From assembly GCA_001549895.1 (NCBI GenBank), contig AP014719.1:434001-498000 (forward strand): DNA of 64,000 nucleotides. Reading direction: 5' to 3'. The first letter of the stretch is position 1; each line of letters starts with the position of its first letter. Position numbers and translations under genes: made by a program. This stretch comes from Arthrobacter sp. Hiyo8 (GTDB taxonomy: Bacteria > Actinomycetota > Actinomycetes > Actinomycetales > Micrococcaceae). The notes beneath the pieces were generated by a model that was not told the origin of the DNA, searched no databases, and saw nothing but the letters and a program-made list of their open reading frames with translations. This document shows, in pieces, positions 40,536 to 48,362 of this stretch.

Positions 40536-41473
40536 TCACTGCCTGAGGTCGAGGGCTTCGAGCAATCGCTTCACCGAGCCGCCGAGGTTCCAGTCCGTAG
40601 CGACACGCTCGAGTTCAATGCGCGAGTCCCCGACGACGGGGCGCAGCAGCGCTCCCGCCTCGTCGAGCGTGGGCAGTGCGAGGTCGCGCACGACGTTCAC
40701 AACAACGGGCGCAACAGCCAGATAATCGGCGGAAGCGGCGAGTTTCGTCCTTACAGGCGCGGACAGCCCGCTGCCTGGATCCCTCGCTGCAGCGAGCAAC
40801 TTGTCGAGCGTGCCGTACGTCGCGAGCAACGACGCGGCCGTCTTTTCACCGATCCCGCCCACACCCGGCAGCCCGTCCGATGCGTCGCCGCGTAGCGTCG
40901 CGAAATCGGCGTACTGCTCGGGCAGCACTCGATATTTGCCCACGACGACGGCATCCGTCACGACCTCAAGGTTCTTCATGCCCCTCGCCGTGTAGATGAC
41001 GCGCACCTGGCGGGCATCATCGACCACCTGGAACAGATCCCGGTCGCCCGTCACGACGTCTACGGGAACCCCGGCGTGGCTCGCGTAGCTGCCGATGACG
41101 TCGTCGGCTTCATGGGAGGCAGCCCCGACGACGGCGATCCCCGCAAGGCGGAGGACCTGCCGGATCATGGGAACCTGCAGCTGCAGCGCATCCGGTACCA
41201 CTTCGACGTCGGGCGCACCCTCGACCGCCTCCGCCACCCGATGCGACTTGTACGTCGGGATGAGATCCACGCGCCACTGCGGGCGCCAGTCTTCGTCCCA
41301 GCACGCAACCAGATGTGTCGCCCATAGTCGGTGGCGAGCCGCGCGATCATGTCCAGCAGACCGCGAACGGCGTTTACCGGGGTGCCATCGGCGCGGCGGA
41401 TCGAATCGGGCACGCCGAAGAAGGCGCGAAAGTAGAGCGAGGCCGTATCAAGGAGCATCAGGCGGTGAGGCAT
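40536..41473 (-). CDS. Stand-alone 5'-3' exonuclease (DNA polymerase I N-domain-like) (frameshifted)
   Basis: About 313 residues, FEN/5'-nuclease family. It begins [16 protein letters not shown] and has [20 protein letters not shown] and [13 protein letters not shown] with the metal-binding acidic residues, and an Hh[17 protein letters not shown]. There is no polymerase domain. The break is near 41325, where YG-PTH-like sequence should follow. Mycobacterial and other actinobacterial genomes have such stand-alone nucleases for flap and primer removal. Confidence 0.9.
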
Positions 41474-41500
41474 AACCGATCCTTACATCCACAAGCGGCA

Positions 41501-41543
41501 AAGGGCAGGTGCTTTCCAGTTTCCCGGAGAAGCACCTGCCCTT
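41501..41543 (-). terminator. Hairpin terminator candidate
   Basis: A perfect 14-bp stem, AAGGGCAGGTGCTT (41501-41514) and its complement (41530-41543), around a 15-base loop. It begins 12 bp past the stop of the surface-protein gene (41555). No clear U-tract follows on the minus strand. Confidence 0.7.
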
Positions 41544-41554
41544 GTAGCGACGTG

Positions 41555-42166
41555 TTACTTCTTGGCGCGGCGGCGAATCACCGCTGTGGATGCCGCGCTC
41601 GCGGCCAAAGCGCCTGCGCCGACCAGCGACCACAGGATCAGGTTGGACTCTGCAACAGTGTTGGCCTCGCCACTTGCTGTGCCAGCGGCGGTAACGCTGG
41701 AAACAGCAGCAAGTCCGGAATTGCCCTTGCCGTTGCCGCCGCCATGGTTGCCGCCCCCGTTATTGTTGCCTCCGCCGTTGCCGGAATTCACAACCACGGC
41801 TGCCCAGCGCCTGTTGCCGGACGTGGCGCCGACAGCGCCGATCATGTAGTTGCCGCCGTCGGTGAAGGTAATGGGCGTTGAGAAAGCGCCGGTGCCGTCA
41901 GCAATCACGCTGAAGTTGGACGGAGCGGGCCTCCCGCCGTCCGAAGCCTTCTTGCCGCCGGTTCGCTCGAACGTGATGTTGACTGTTTCGCCGGCGATGT
42001 AGCCGCTACCGGAGAAAGTGATGGATTCGCCGCGAGATATGGTTCCGTCAGAAACGGTTCCGTACTCATTGCCCGGCGCCGGGTAGGTGGTGGATGCTAC
42101 GGCCGGCGCGGTGCCGGCCAGTACGATTGTTCCTGCAAGTGCAAGCGCTGCAATAGACTTCTTCAT
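41555..42166 (-). CDS. Secreted cell-surface protein with C-terminal membrane anchor
   Basis: Intact 203-residue protein. Signal peptide MKKSIAALALAGTIVLAGTAPAVA, then an Ig-like/adhesin-type beta domain (SRGESITFSGSGYIAGETVNITF), a low-complexity linker rich in Gly, Asn and His (NSGNGGGNNNGGGNHGGGNG), and a final membrane helix followed by RRRAKK. The layout is that of a wall-anchored protein, but I see no LPxTG motif before the helix, so it is probably held by the helix or by a variant sortase signal. A hairpin terminator follows. Confidence 0.87.
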   Translation of the reverse strand: MKKSIAALALAGTIVLAGTAPAVASTTYPAPGNEYGTVSDGTISRGESITFSGSGYIAGETVNITFERTGGKKASDGGRPAPSNFSVIADGTGAFSTPITFTDGGNYMIGAVGATSGNRRWAAVVVNSGNGGGNNNGGGNHGGGNGKGNSGLAAVSSVTAAGTASGEANTVAESNLILWSLVGAGALAASAASTAVIRRRAKK

Positions 42167-42192
42167 TTGTCCCCCCTGAGACGAATTACGGA

Positions 42193-42224
42193 ATTCACGT
42201 GAATAGTGGGGAATATAGATCCCC
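42193..42224. promoter_or_regulatory. Two palindromes upstream of the surface-protein gene
   Basis: ATTCACGTGAAT (42193-42204) is a perfect 12-bp palindrome. GGGGA-ATATAG-ATCCCC, arms GGGGA/TCCCC, follows at 42208-42224. Both lie 27-58 bp before the ATG at 42166, where a promoter is expected. Confidence 0.4.
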
Positions 42225-42314
42225 TGCGATTGCGTGCTGAAATCCCAAATGTCTAGCCAGCGACGACGGTATCATCCACAGCTGCTCAGGTCGACAACGT
42301 GGTGCGGCAGCCCT

Positions 42315-43196
42315 TCATTTCTTTCCCTGAGCCGCTATTTGTGACGTGTCGCGCTGGGTGGCAGCCCAGCTGGCGAGGACTTTCAGTGCGTCCTCGGAGG
42401 GGGTCCCGGGGTCAGCCGTGTAGACGTTGATGCGCAGTCCCGGGTCTGCGGGAAGTTCCAGCGCTTCAAAGCTCAGGTCAAGGTCGCCGACGATCGGGTG
42501 GTGGAGGTGTTTGCGGCCGGCGCGGTGGTACTTCACGTCGTGACGGGCCCACCGCGTGCGGAACTCTTCGCTGCGGGTGGAGAGTTCACCGATCAGGTCC
42601 GTGAGGTCCCTGTCGTACGGGTTTTTTCCGGCGGTGGAGCGCAGGACCGCGACGATGTCGTCCGCTGCGCGTTCCCAATCGGCGAAGAACTCCCGCGCTT
42701 TGGGGTTCAGGAAAGTGAAGCGCGCGCTGTTCGGCGGAGTGGCCACCTCTGCCATCATGTCCAGATACAGGGCCAGGCCCAGCTCGTTGGCGGCGAGGAC
42801 ATCCCCGCGATCGTTGCGAACCCAAGCCGGCGCTGCTGTAATCGCATCGATGACGCGTTGCACGCTCGGCCGCACTGTCTGCGGGCTGTGCTTGCGCCTC
42901 ACCCTTGGGGAGGCGGTGGCGGCACGGGCCAGGTCAAAAAGGTGGGCCGTTTCGGCGTCGTCAAGCTTCAACGCACGCGCGAGGGCTTCGAGGACACTGT
43001 CCGAGGCGCCGGAGAGGTTTCCGCGCTCAAGGCGTATGTAGTAGTCGATGCTCATCCCGGCGAGCATCGCGACTTCTTCGCGGCGCAGTCCGGTGACCCG
43101 CCGGTTGCCGCCGTAGACGGGAAGCCCTGCCTCGTCCGGGGTGATCCTTGCCCGGCGGGAGGTCAGGAACTTCCGCACGTCCTCGCTGTGTGTCAT
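42315..43196 (-). CDS. XRE-family helix-turn-helix regulator with MmyB-like ligand-binding domain
   Basis: Intact 293-residue regulator. The HTH is VTGLRREEVAMLAGMSIDYY followed by RLERGN; the C-terminal MmyB-like PAS-type domain reads VRNDRGDVLAANELGLALY, FLNPKAREFFADWE, HHPIVGDLDL and LPADPGLRINVYTADPGTPS. This family often binds fatty acids and regulates a neighbouring dehydrogenase or transporter. Divergent from the MFS gene at 43290 with a 93-bp gap, so it probably controls the MFS-AKR pair. Confidence 0.94.
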   Translation of the reverse strand: MTHSEDVRKFLTSRRARITPDEAGLPVYGGNRRVTGLRREEVAMLAGMSIDYYIRLERGNLSGASDSVLEALARALKLDDAETAHLFDLARAATASPRVRRKHSPQTVRPSVQRVIDAITAAPAWVRNDRGDVLAANELGLALYLDMMAEVATPPNSARFTFLNPKAREFFADWERAADDIVAVLRSTAGKNPYDRDLTDLIGELSTRSEEFRTRWARHDVKYHRAGRKHLHHPIVGDLDLSFEALELPADPGLRINVYTADPGTPSEDALKVLASWAATQRDTSQIAAQGKK

Positions 43197-43289
43197 GGCA
43201 TCCACGCTACGCCGGGTCGATCGGCCAAGGGAGGCACTGGCGTTACCCGGAACGGCCGGGACTCCCGGTCCGTATGGAATTACGGTTGC

Positions 43290-44514
43290 ATGGAGAGCAT
43301 GAAACCTGAACCCGCAACAGCCTCCCATCCGGGAGCGATCCTGGCGATCATCCTCCTCAGCTACTTCATGATCCTGCTGGACAACTCGGTCATCTTCACT
43401 GCCCTGCCGAGCCTGCAGGCGGAGCTGCGGCTCCCTGCTCACCGCGAGCTTCCCGGAAGGCCGTGAACGCACCCGGGCCGTTGCCTTGTACGGCGCTACC
43501 GCAGGCATCGGCGCCAGCCTGGGGCTGGTCATCGGCGGGGCGCTGGCACACTGGATCTCCTGGCGGGCTGGATTCTTCGTCAATGTACCTATCGGCGCCG
43601 CGATGATCGCACTCGCGCCGCGGTTCATCCCGGAATCAGGCCGGGCCCGCGGCCGCTTCGACGCCTTCGGCGCGCTCAGCGCCACCCTCGGTGTCGGCGC
43701 TCTCGTGTTCGGCATCATCAACACGGTCGACGCCGGCTGGAGCTCGCCGGTCACGGTCACGGCCGTCAGCGCCGGCGTCGTGCTCCTGGTCGTGTTCGTG
43801 CTGATCGAGCGTAGGGCGGCCCAGCCGATCATGCCGCTGCGGCTGTTCGCGAGCCGCCGCCGAACCGGCGCCTATGTGGCGCGCTTCCTGTACTTGGGCG
43901 CGATGATCGGGTTCTTCTTCTTCACCACGCAGTTCCTGCAGGAAGTGCTCGGCTTCGACCCGCTGCAGGCCGGCCTCGGATTCCTCCCCATGACGGCGGT
44001 GAACTTCGCCGTCGCAATGGGCATCCCGCGGCTCATGGGCAAGTTGCCGGGTTCAATCCCGCTGGCGGCAGGGATTCTGATCACTCTTGCCGGGATGTTC
44101 TGGCTCAGCCGGGTCGGTGTCGACTCCGCGTACCTGACCGGGGTTGCCCTGCCGATGGTCCTCATCGGCGCGGGACAGGGTCTCGCGTTTGCGCCCCTGA
44201 CCTCGTTCGGCATCATCGGAGCCCCCGCGTTCGACGCCGGCGCGGCATCCGGCCTGGTGAACACCTTCCACCAGGTCGGCACTTGCCTGGGGCTTGGCAT
44301 CGCAGTCGCTGCCGCGGCGACGGTACCGACCACGAGTTCCGCCGTGGCGCACCTGGCCGCCCAGGTCGGCGCCGCCCTCACGACAGGCAGCATTCTCCTG
44401 CTCCTCGCCCTGGCCGTTACAGCGGCCCTCATCCTTCCCGCGGACCTGGCCGCCCGCCGCGCCGGGGCCCGCCGGGAAGTTGCGCCGGCGCCGCAACTCG
44501 AAACCGCGCGCTGA
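43290..44514 (+). pseudogene. DHA2-type MFS transporter with internal deletion
   Basis: Starts IILLSYFMILLDNSVIFTALPSLQAEL, the DHA2 first helix with the LDxSVVxxALP motif. About 11 codons later it is joined to LLTASFPEGRERTRAVALYGATAGIGASLG, which in the family follows helix 4. Helices 2-4 with the RRRMF-type loop, roughly 80-85 residues, are missing, and the join (near 43437) is out of frame. From there helices 5-14 are intact. So, as given, it cannot be functional. It may be a true deletion or an assembly collapse. Confidence 0.85.
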
Positions 44515-44591
44515 ATTTCCGGACCACCCGTTTCAAAGGGGGTACTGACGTGCCCTCCCACATCCGCGCACACCTGAATACCGTGAATCGC

Positions 44592-45482
44592 ATGGACATG
44601 GAACTGACTCTCAACAACGGCGTCACAATGCCAGCCCTGGGCCTGGGCGTCTTTCAAAGCGCCCCGGAGCAAACGACGGCGGCAGTCGAGGCCGCGCTGG
44701 CCACCGGCTACCGGCACATCGACACCGCCGCCGCGTACGGCAACGAACGGGAAGTCGGTGAAGGCATCCGCCGCTCGGGCCTGGATCGGGCAGAGGTCTT
44801 CATCGAGACCAAGGTCTGGGTCAGTGACTATGGCTACGACCGGTCCCTGCATGCCTGGGACAAAGCGACGGGCAAGCTCGGCGTCGACTACCTGGACTTG
44901 CTCATCCTGCACCAGCCCGCACCCGACCGGTTCGAGAAGACCATCGCCGCATACAAGGCACTGGAGACCCTGCTTGCCGACGGGCGCGTGCGGGCGATCG
45001 GCGTCAGCAACTTCATGCCCCACCACCTGACGCGACTGCTCGACTCGACCGGCGTCGTCCCGGCCGTGAACCAGATCGAACTCCACCCGTACTTCACCCA
45101 GCCGGACGTCCAAGCCGCCGACGCCGAACATGGTGTCATCACCCAGGCCTGGTCGCCCATCGGAGGGATCACCTTCTACCCAGGATGGGGAGGCCAGGAG
45201 CGGCGGAACGTCATGCAAGACCCGGCAATCGCCACCATCGCACGGACGCACGGCAAGAGTCCGGCCCAGGTCATGCTCCGGTGGCACCTCCAGCAAGGCC
45301 GCTCAGCCATCCCGAAATCGACCAACCCGGCACGCATCGCCGAAAACTTCGATGTTTTTGACTTCGAACTTAGTGCCGCCGAACTCGCCGCCATCGACGC
45401 GCTCGACACCGGCAACCGCAGCGGCCCGGACCCGGACGAAGCCCGCGAGGAACGCTTCGCCATGGTCATCCCCGAAGCCTAA
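44592..45482 (+). CDS. Aldo/keto reductase (2,5-diketo-D-gluconate reductase-like)
   Basis: Intact 296-residue AKR5-type enzyme, NADPH-dependent. Catalytic tetrad: Asp and Tyr in HIDTAAAYGNE, Lys in IETKVWV, His in LILHQPAPD. Cofactor loop AIPKSTNPARIAEN. The end (NRSGPDPDEA) is typical. It follows the MFS gene on the same strand; ATG 44592 is preferred, GTG 44583 is in frame. Substrates are usually diketo sugars or other carbonyls. Confidence 0.95.
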   Translation: MDMELTLNNGVTMPALGLGVFQSAPEQTTAAVEAALATGYRHIDTAAAYGNEREVGEGIRRSGLDRAEVFIETKVWVSDYGYDRSLHAWDKATGKLGVDYLDLLILHQPAPDRFEKTIAAYKALETLLADGRVRAIGVSNFMPHHLTRLLDSTGVVPAVNQIELHPYFTQPDVQAADAEHGVITQAWSPIGGITFYPGWGGQERRNVMQDPAIATIARTHGKSPAQVMLRWHLQQGRSAIPKSTNPARIAENFDVFDFELSAAELAAIDALDTGNRSGPDPDEAREERFAMVIPEA

Positions 45483-45503
45483 AACAGAGAGAAGGACCCA
45501 CAG

Positions 45504-46544
45504 CTACGGAGCCCACGAACTGACGCCCGGTGCCAGGCGAAGGTGATCGACGTGACCCAGCACAGTGGTAGATACGGCGGCTTCCGAGGCCGCCGAGAAG
45601 GGGCCGAACCGCCCCTCAACGGCCCACCGGGTTTCCTCTTCTATCAAATCGGCGTTGATCCGTGCGCCGGTCATGACGCCCTCGGACGCCGCGGTGATCA
45701 CTTGGGCCATCACATTGGAGACATTGCCCGCTGCATACACGCCCTGGACGGCCGTCGCACCAGTAGCATCGGTCTCGATAAACCGCCCCACCCCCATGGG
45801 GTGCACCTGGGTACTTAGTCCGAGTGATTCCAGCAGCGCGGACCTGGCCTCCATCCGTGTACCGACAGCCACGGCCTGTATGTCGAATGAGGAACCCTGG
45901 CGGAGCGTGAGACCCGTGAGGACCCCGTTGACAGCGTCCACTGAGGCCACGGCGCCGTCGACGACTGTTACGGACCGGGCACTGAGCTTGTCCCACTCTT
46001 CCTCGGTGGGTTCCACGGTGTCATTGAGGAAAAGGGTGATATCAGGGGACCACTGCCTGAACAACAGTGCCTGATGGACGGACATTGCTCCGGTACCCAG
46101 CACGCCGATCCTTTTCCCGCGGATTTCCCAGCCATGGCAATAGGGGCAGTGCACAACGCCCTTCCCCCATTGCTCCCGCAGGCCGTCGATGGGAGGCAGC
46201 CCGTCCGTCAGGCCAGTGGTGACCAGAAGGCGCCTGCACGAAAACCGGCGGGTATCACTGCGCGTCACCTCGAATCCGTCGGTAGTGCGCCGTGCCGAAA
46301 CGGCCTCGGCGTCAATGACAGTTCCTCCGTAGGAGAGCACTTCGTTGCGTCCGATCGACAGGAGTTCCCGGGGGTTCATGCCGTCCCGTGAAAGATAGCC
46401 ATGCACACCCGCCGCAGGTGCATTGCGTGGTGTTCCGGAATCGATCACCAGCGCCGAGCGAAGCGCGCGGCTCAGCGTCGTGGCCGCGCTGAGTCCCGCA
46501 ATGCCGCCCCCGATAATTACGACGTCATGCCGTGTGGTGTCCAT
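45504..46544 (-). CDS. Thioredoxin-reductase-like NAD(P)/FAD-dependent oxidoreductase
   Basis: Intact 346-residue flavoprotein. FAD motif VVIIGGGIAGLSAA near the N-terminus, NAD(P)-binding GVLGTGAMSVHQALL, and the redox-active CPYCHGWE (CxxC), then YAAGNVSNVMAQVITAASEG. This looks like the bacterial thioredoxin-reductase-like group that includes dithiol oxidases of antibiotic pathways and general FAD-disulfide reductases. A C-terminal extension of about 40 residues is unusual. Divergent from the XRE-cupin gene. Confidence 0.93.
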   Translation of the reverse strand: MDTTRHDVVIIGGGIAGLSAATTLSRALRSALVIDSGTPRNAPAAGVHGYLSRDGMNPRELLSIGRNEVLSYGGTVIDAEAVSARRTTDGFEVTRSDTRRFSCRRLLVTTGLTDGLPPIDGLREQWGKGVVHCPYCHGWEIRGKRIGVLGTGAMSVHQALLFRQWSPDITLFLNDTVEPTEEEWDKLSARSVTVVDGAVASVDAVNGVLTGLTLRQGSSFDIQAVAVGTRMEARSALLESLGLSTQVHPMGVGRFIETDATGATAVQGVYAAGNVSNVMAQVITAASEGVMTGARINADLIEEETRWAVEGRFGPFSAASEAAVSTTVLGHVDHLRLAPGVSSWAP

Positions 46545-46629
46545 ACTGATTCGCCCTTCATGGTGTCCTGAAAGTCCGCAGCCAGCGTCCTTGGGTGCTT
46601 AGACAAGCTTTCATCTCGCGTGGGAAATC

Positions 46630-46675
46630 TGGCAAACTCTTTTGCTGTTATGGCAAACTATGGGTATGGCAAATG
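46630..46675. repeat. Direct repeats of TGGCAAA, candidate autoregulatory operator
   Basis: TGGCAAACT occurs at 46630-46638 and again at 46651-46659, exactly 21 bp apart (two DNA turns). A third, TGGCAAAT, begins at 46667 and overlaps the start codon of the XRE-cupin gene. Repeats on one face of the helix suit a dimeric regulator. Confidence 0.5.
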
Positions 46676-47249
46676 AGCTTGATGATGTTCTCGGGGCTGT
46701 CGGCCCCGGCTTAGGGCACTCCGCACGGAACGGGATCTCACCCTCGGAGAGGTGTCCTCTGCATCCGGAGTGTCGGTGAGCACCTTGTCCCGGCTCGAAT
46801 CCGGCCAACGCAGGCCAAACCTCGAAATCCTGCTGCCCCTTGCGAGGTTGTACGGTGTTCCCCTTGATGATCTGGTCGGCGCCCCGCCCACCGGAGATCC
46901 GAGAATTCACCTGCGGCCCATCACCCATGGCGGCATGACGGCTGTTCCCCTCACGCGCCGGCCGGGCGGTTTGCAGGCCTTCAAGATGGTGCTCGCAGGT
47001 GATGCCCGTGGGTCCGAGCCCGATCCGCGAGTTCACGAAGGCTACGAATGGCTTTACATCCTCAACGGACGGCTGCGCCTGGTGCTGGGCGACAACGACT
47101 TTGAACTCCGCGCAGGAGAAGCCGCGGAATTCGACACCCGCACGCCGCACTGGTTCGCCAGCGCCGACGGGAAACCCGTCGAATTCATCAGCTTGTTTGG
47201 ACAGCAGGGCGAGCGGATGCACGTACGCGCCCGCCCAAAGCCCGCATAG
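46666..47249 (+). CDS. XRE-family regulator with C-terminal cupin domain (frameshifted)
   Basis: About 195 residues. N-terminal HTH LGEVSSASGVSVSTLSRLES and C-terminal cupin with VHEGYEWLYILNGRLRLVLG, ELRAGEAAEFDTRTPHWF. This combination senses small metabolites, as in polyamine or amino acid regulators. The break near 46710 (GGCCCCGGC, one C short) lies between MANELDDVLGAVGP and RLRALRTERD. It is divergent from the thioredoxin-reductase-like gene (46544), which it probably controls together with itself. Confidence 0.93.
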
Positions 47250-47252
47250 CCC

Positions 47253-47978
47253 TCAGGCTGCGCGCACCTGCCCTGTGGTGATGGGCGAGGGCCGGAAGCC
47301 CTTGACCGCCATCCAGATGCCCAGCGACAACTCCCAAACGAAGATCGGCAAGGTTGCGAGTCCGACCACACCGAGATCCCTTGGTTGATACCGAACATCG
47401 TTGAGAGCGTCGACGAAAGGAGCAGCGGTCCGCCGATCAGTCCAAGGAGGGGAATGATGCGCGGCACGAGCCCCGAACGGTACATCAGGTACCCGAGCAG
47501 CAGCCCGCTCACGCCCGGAACCAGGCTCGGGCCGAGAATGAACGTCCAGCCGCGGACCGCCACGAGGGCTTGGCCCACGGGAACCAAGGCAGGGTCCGCG
47601 CCGCTGTTCTGGCGCAAAGTGACAACGGCAAGAAGACTGACGACGCCGATCACGATGACCGCCGCTTCAAACATCCGGGCGGTGACGAAGCCCAGCGCAA
47701 TGCCCTCGTTCTGCCGTTTGACCACAGGAAACAGCGCGACGGCGGTGCCCACCGCGGAAACCGCGTTGACGAGATCGAGGAAGCAGCCAAAGATGACGGT
47801 CGAGTCGGCACCCGGGCCCGTGATGTAGTGCGGATCGTTCAGGACGGGAGAAATCAGGAAAAGCGCCGGGATCGAGCTGACGAACGTCACGATGTACAGG
47901 ATGCCTGCGACCATCGCGGTCTTCCGCAGGGGTCCATTCGGCCACGATCAGTTGTCGGGTTTGGGTGGTGGTTTTCAT
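47253..47978 (-). CDS. DUF4386 family membrane protein (frameshifted)
   Basis: About 242 residues with six or so hydrophobic segments. It begins MKTTTQTRQLI, continues with AMVAGILYIVTFVSSIPALF, VIFGCFLDLVNAVSAVGTAV, WTFILGPSLVPGVSGLLLGY and LVPRIIPLLGLIGGPLLL, typical of DUF4386. Breaks are near 47910 and 47370; after the second the frame reads AVKGFRPSPITTGQVRAA. Function unknown. It is read directly after the small gene upstream. Confidence 0.87.
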
Positions 47979-48272
47979 GGTGTGGTCCTTCTTGGGGATG
48001 AAGATGCGGGCGTTCGACGCCGGCCGGCTGGTTTGCGTGGTTCCGGTTTGGGTGATTGCCAGGAGCGGTAGCGCCAAGTCGCGGAGCTTTTGCAGCAGAC
48101 CGTGGAGCGCGGCTTGGTCTACGGTCCGGGTGCGGATGACGGCGGTCCCGTCGTGTTCGTTGGTGACGCTCAGTCCTTCGAACCAAGCGGCCCAGCGGGA
48201 ATCAAGATGGCCTTTGACGCGGATTTCATACTCGGCCGGAGTGTCTTCCCGGCCTACCGATCTCGCGTTCAT
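47979..48272 (-). CDS. Small hypothetical protein (end unresolved)
   Basis: About 98 codons from ATG 48272, with AGGAGGGG 4 bases upstream. The sequence (AEYEIRVKGHLDSRWAAWFEGL, then GLSVTNEHDGTAVIRTRTVDQ) is a small alpha/beta fold widely seen beside DUF4386 genes. There is no stop before the DUF4386 ATG: the frame runs straight into it. Either the two are really fused or a stop has been lost by a one-base error, most likely in the IPKKDHT region. Confidence 0.6.
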
Positions 48273-48362
48273 CGCCCCTCCTTCTGCCTTTGTGGAGTTC
48301 AACCGCCTCTGCGGATGACTTCTTTGATGCTTCGAAGGTAGAAGGAGATGTGGTGAGCGGGA

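Noticed and set aside
42498..43289. Long upstream extension of the MFS gene
   Set aside because: It is the complement of the intact XRE/MmyB regulator; the transporter family homology begins at ATG 43290.
43872..45296. Minus-strand open frame of 474 codons
   Set aside because: It lies antisense to the intact AKR and the MFS gene, which carry clear family motifs; composition is Arg/Pro/Ala-rich without domains. A GC-rich shadow.
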